From Theileria orientalis strain Shintoku (lineage: Eukaryota; Apicomplexa; Aconoidasida; Piroplasmida; Theileriidae), in assembly GCF_000740895.1 (NCBI RefSeq), contig NC_025260.1, positions 2,398,001 through 2,462,000 on the forward strand: a DNA stretch of 64,000 nt, read 5' to 3'. The notes under the pieces were generated by a model that was not told the origin of the DNA, did not search any database, and was given only the letters and a program-made list of their open reading frames with translations. The first letter of the stretch is position 1, and each line of letters begins with the position of its first letter. A program made the position numbers and the translations under genes. Shown in pieces: positions 60,486 through 64,000 of this stretch.

Positions 60486-63470
60486 ATGAAGCAAGAGAGA
60501 TTAGAAAATATTTCGAAGCAATCAATCGAAGAACCGGCACTGATGAGAAGAATGAGCGCATCATCAGAAGGAGTTAAAAATACACAGCCAGAAATAAGTA
60601 AAAATGACCTGATGGAAACATACAGAAGCGTGTCGGAAATGCCAAAGAAGAAAAAAGGACCCAAAATATGGAACATATTCGATTGGTCATTTAAAAACGT
60701 ATCGTACGACCGAATGAGCCCGGAAAATAAAAGATGGCTCGTAATATATAAAGCAATGTCATACGTAGCAATAGGATTGCTGATCATAGCATACTCGTTC
60801 TTCATAGCACTGCTCTTCTCATACCTAATACACATAGAACAGGGAGAGATCGTGGACGAGGACCTGTTTGTACCAGTAAGCGAAAGCCTGCTGCACTCAA
60901 TAAGTACACTGTGGAAGCAAGAAGCATACTTCGTAGTGCTGGTGGTGTTCATATTCTCAATATCACTGCCGTTCGTAAAAATGATAGCAACAATACTGGC
61001 ATATATAATAACGGCGAGACACAGAAAGAAGCAAATTAATCTTTTCTTCGGAAAAAGAGTAAATAAAAGGTTAAACGCAAAAATGTCGAAGCTGTATTCA
61101 GCATCAGAAGAAGAAGGAAACGGTTCAGGAGAGTCGGATCTGTCGGACTATAGCATATACGAGGACGGAAGACTGATAAAGTACGCACGAGAAGTGCTGC
61201 TGATCCTGAAGCTGATATCGAAGTTCCAAATGGTGGACGTTATCATCCTGCTGGTAAACATAGCGTTCCTGCGCTCAGCGTTCTCATGGGCAATGCCAGG
61301 AAGAGGACTGCTCTACCTGGTGGTGTACTGCCTTACCTCAATCCTGGGAACGCAGCTGCTCAACCTAGCAGTGGAAGGAGAAAGAGAGATATTCGAGTAC
61401 TGGAGAGCAGTGAGGTTGCTGTGTCTGCCAGTGCTGAGTAACTACTACTCAAGTTGCCTAGCATCGCACGAGGAAAGAGAAAGCACAGAGATCATGAAGC
61501 ATAACATAGAGTACATGTCGTCGTCGAAGGCGATCTCAGATTACCATAGGGACATGGAAGAGAACAGGTCAGTAGAGTGCGAGATGAGCTCGGGACTGGA
61601 GAACCTGAGCAAGAACCAAATAGAAAGCAGAGCGTCGCTGATGAACCTGATGGGCAAAAACAGCCAGCTGGACATTATGAGCGACGGCACGAGCGAAGCA
61701 GACTTCTACGACATCATCTACTCCTCGAAGAAAAAGGACATCAAGGTGCGCTGGTACAGATGCGACATGTTCGTGACGATGCTGGTGCTGATTAACCTGG
61801 TGAGCGCAGCACTTATCCTGACAAACGAAAAACTGTTCGGAGTGGCCTTCACAGCAGACCCGACGAAAAAAATGGGCATGGACGGACACCAAATGTCATT
61901 CTTCGAAATCATGCTGGCACTGAGAGACTGCTGGTACTACCTGCCCTTCTTCGTCTTCTTCATCCTGTCAGTGGTGGTGCCGATGCTGTTCCACCTGCTC
62001 TTCCTGGCAGGACTGTTCCTCTACAACTTCGCAATCAGCAACAAGGACTGTAACTCGATATCGAACTTTGACCCGGGAAAGCCGCTGATAAACCCAGGGC
62101 ACTGCCTGAACACGAACGTGAAGGTGACGAAGTTCATATTTAACACGTGCAACCTGCTCTCAGAGTGGTCTCTGGGAGAAGTGCTGGCACTGGGAATGAC
62201 AGCAGCGTTCGTGTCGCTGAAAACAGCGTACTGCGTGCGCTTCTACCTGCCGCCGAAAAAAATAGCATGCTCATACACGCTTATCGCGACATTCGGAATA
62301 ACGTCACTCCTGCTTAACATACAGTTCTTCATGTGGCACAACAGGATCCTGAACAGACTGTCAGACGTGACGATGTACATAGAGTCGATCAACTCGTCGA
62401 AGACGGAGTCTGATACGAGTTACGAAGGGAAGACGAACCTGGAGGCAATGGAAAGCACAGTGCCGAAGCTGAAGGTGGCAGTGAGCGGAAACAGCCAGAA
62501 CCTGAAGAGACTGGAGTCGTACATAGAAGGAGGAAGCAACGAAGTTATGTACGAGCAGGACCGAGGAGAAGAAGAAAAGAAGAAGAAAACGAGAATTAAG
62601 AGAATGATGTTCAAGGCAATAGACGTTATCAGGCACATTATGTACTCGAAGTTCATCATCTCGATCTTCTTCGGAGTATTCTTCTTCGTATCAGTGTACC
62701 TCTTCGTATTCAGCTTCGTGACGAAGACGCCGCCAGCAGTGGTGAGCCAGGCGAAGGTGCAGGAGTTCCTGGACACAGGAGTGCCGGGAATATTCAAGGT
62801 CATCAAGAAGAACCTGCCGGCGACGTACGGAGACTGCCTGAACGAAGCGAAGCCGCCGAACCCGTGCGTGGGAGACAAGCCAGCGTTCCTCTACGAGAAG
62901 GGCTACAGGCTGGAGGTGACGTGGGTGACGGGGATCAACACGATACAGCTGGTGGACTCGAGCTTCGTAGTGCGCGACGACAGCAGAATACAGCTGAAGC
63001 TGCACCTGCTCTTCAAGTCGATCAGGCCAAACATAAAGCTGAGCCTGCCGAACCAGAACGTGGACATCTTCTCGGGAGACAACCTGTGCTGCGGAGACGA
63101 CATACACGTGGTGGTGGTGATCTCCTCAGAGTACGCACACACGTCGCCGTACCTGAGAGACGTGGTGCTGGAAAACTTCCAAATCAGCAACCTGAAGCTG
63201 CTGGGCGTGGTCTCGCAAGTCATCGACAAAATCGTGGACCTGACGGACTTCCTGGAGTACAGAATAGTCTACTACGGAAACGAGTACCTGAAGAAGCAGG
63301 AGCGCGTGCTGCGCTGGAGAGGACTCTACTTTAGCCCGCTGGAGTACTTCAACTTCCTGCTGGACCTGAACTACCCGGAAGGCCTTATTTTTCCTAAAAA
63401 GGAGGCTCAGAGCAAGGAAAGCGGAGCGGAGGCGGGAGCCGACGCACAGAGTGTAAAACAGCAGCAATAG
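60486..63470 (+). CDS. Large membrane protein with two PqiA-like modules
   Basis: 994 residues, single exon. About nine hydrophobic segments: near residues 84-116, 146-175, 246-266, 275-297, 428-448, 480-515, 560-578, 598-617 and 722-745. Each half carries a sequence like the PqiA membrane core of bacteria: KFQMVDVIILLVN in the first and EWSLGEVLALG in the second, next to long aliphatic helices, as in PqiA's paired (K/E)WSM-D/E-V motifs. After the last helix, a ~220-residue domain with four paired cysteines (YGDCLNEAKPPNPCVG, DNLCCGDD) looks extracytoplasmic. Bacterial PqiA works with MCE proteins in lipid transport between membranes. Eukaryotic function unknown; lipid transport at an organelle or the pellicle is inference. 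Confidence 0.75.
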   Translation: MKQERLENISKQSIEEPALMRRMSASSEGVKNTQPEISKNDLMETYRSVSEMPKKKKGPKIWNIFDWSFKNVSYDRMSPENKRWLVIYKAMSYVAIGLLIIAYSFFIALLFSYLIHIEQGEIVDEDLFVPVSESLLHSISTLWKQEAYFVVLVVFIFSISLPFVKMIATILAYIITARHRKKQINLFFGKRVNKRLNAKMSKLYSASEEEGNGSGESDLSDYSIYEDGRLIKYAREVLLILKLISKFQMVDVIILLVNIAFLRSAFSWAMPGRGLLYLVVYCLTSILGTQLLNLAVEGEREIFEYWRAVRLLCLPVLSNYYSSCLASHEERESTEIMKHNIEYMSSSKAISDYHRDMEENRSVECEMSSGLENLSKNQIESRASLMNLMGKNSQLDIMSDGTSEADFYDIIYSSKKKDIKVRWYRCDMFVTMLVLINLVSAALILTNEKLFGVAFTADPTKKMGMDGHQMSFFEIMLALRDCWYYLPFFVFFILSVVVPMLFHLLFLAGLFLYNFAISNKDCNSISNFDPGKPLINPGHCLNTNVKVTKFIFNTCNLLSEWSLGEVLALGMTAAFVSLKTAYCVRFYLPPKKIACSYTLIATFGITSLLLNIQFFMWHNRILNRLSDVTMYIESINSSKTESDTSYEGKTNLEAMESTVPKLKVAVSGNSQNLKRLESYIEGGSNEVMYEQDRGEEEKKKKTRIKRMMFKAIDVIRHIMYSKFIISIFFGVFFFVSVYLFVFSFVTKTPPAVVSQAKVQEFLDTGVPGIFKVIKKNLPATYGDCLNEAKPPNPCVGDKPAFLYEKGYRLEVTWVTGINTIQLVDSSFVVRDDSRIQLKLHLLFKSIRPNIKLSLPNQNVDIFSGDNLCCGDDIHVVVVISSEYAHTSPYLRDVVLENFQISNLKLLGVVSQVIDKIVDLTDFLEYRIVYYGNEYLKKQERVLRWRGLYFSPLEYFNFLLDLNYPEGLIFPKKEAQSKESGAEAGADAQSVKQQQ

Positions 63471-64000
63471 CAACCAGAGAACCATGAATAAAAGCGCACA
63501 TTAAACCGGCGTACGTAGCCTCTGAACGAAGCGAAAGCGGAGAAGAGGAAGTAAAGTAGAGATGTTCAAAGTCTGAAGCTTAGACGAGGAAAAGGTTACT
63601 GAGGAGTAAGCCGGGGGAAGGAAATTTTAAACACGGTTGTAATATAACGCCAAATACAATATATGCTAGTTAGGAAAGGTAAATACATGAGTGTACGGTA
63701 AGTAGTATGTATGGAATAGAGTAATTTGCCCAGTAAAGGGGGAACTGGGACAAGAGAGGTGGAAAAGAAGGCGAGATAGCGAGGAGTGGGATTCTGAGAA
63801 AACGAAGGAAAACAGAATGAGAAAACAAGAAATTATGACGAAAAAATTAAAGAAGGATGGAATAAGTGGCATTACAGGAGGAAAGACGGGAATGTGTAGG
63901 CATTTGAGGAGGATTAGACAGAATGAACAACTGTGCAAAGAGTGCGCAGGTAAAAAAAGGCAAAAACGAGGAAAGTAGAAAGAATATGTGATATGACTAA
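63471..64000. other. 3' flank of window
   Basis: Purine-rich non-coding sequence. A possible first exon, ATG at 63923 to a GT donor after 63949, lies near the edge, but nothing downstream is available to test it. Confidence 0.4.

Noticed and set aside
63666..63938. 90-codon ORF on the minus strand with a hydrophobic start
   Set aside because: Complement of a purine-rich stretch, giving Phe/Leu/Ser/Pro-rich translation; no start context, domain or neighbour support.

Overview
The window is nuclear DNA of a piroplasm, most likely a Theileria species (inference). Genes are packed on both strands. Many are cut into small exons by spliceosomal GT-AG introns, often only 29-35 nt. It also holds a calcium-dependent protein kinase, an apicoplast-type cysteine desulfurase, a myosin with a C-terminal RCC1-like region, and a local array of Cof-type HAD phosphatases, a family expanded in Theileria. 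Species cannot be fixed from sequence alone. All exon joins below are my own, made from splice sites, reading frame and family conservation.

Layout. 1-1339 is the 3' part of a CDPK. 1782-11622 holds six complete HAD-family genes and one broken copy (+ strand), interrupted by two minus-strand genes at 4460-6390: a small cysteine-rich secreted protein, and a membrane protein ending in a CxxC / DHxxP / CxxC domain. 11815-17028 holds a large helical protein of unknown role, a 20-bp tandem repeat, a NAP/SET histone chaperone and a secreted protein. 17220-29130 is largely RNA and ribosome biology: the EFL1 GTPase, a CIR_N-domain protein, PDCD2/TSR4 and eIF3i, with an acidic secreted protein between. 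29356-36334 holds an unknown helical protein whose start overlaps the end of SufS, then NAD kinase and eEF1B-beta. 36911-48353 is all + strand: kinesin, TFIIA large subunit, divergent cyclophilin, a 75-residue protein, mitochondrial phosphate carrier, GPN1, PUS1 and cyclophilin H. 48624-53996 is all minus: an FG-rich ArfGAP, a pseudokinase and a basic unknown. 54977-63470 is + strand: a MyoH-like myosin, then a large PqiA-like membrane protein.

How it fits together. Most genes are single-copy housekeeping functions: translation factors and ribosome assembly (EFL1, PDCD2, eIF3i, eEF1B), RNA modification and splicing (PUS1, CIR_N protein, cyclophilin H), transcription (TFIIA, GPN1, NAP), organelle metabolism (SufS, phosphate carrier) and motors (kinesin, myosin). 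The HAD array behaves differently: AT-rich coding sequence, a shared gene structure, partial gene conversion, decay of one copy, drift in catalytic motifs and mixed targeting. The least expected genes are the CxxC/DHxxP membrane protein, the PqiA-like protein, the RCC1-tailed myosin and the pseudokinase.
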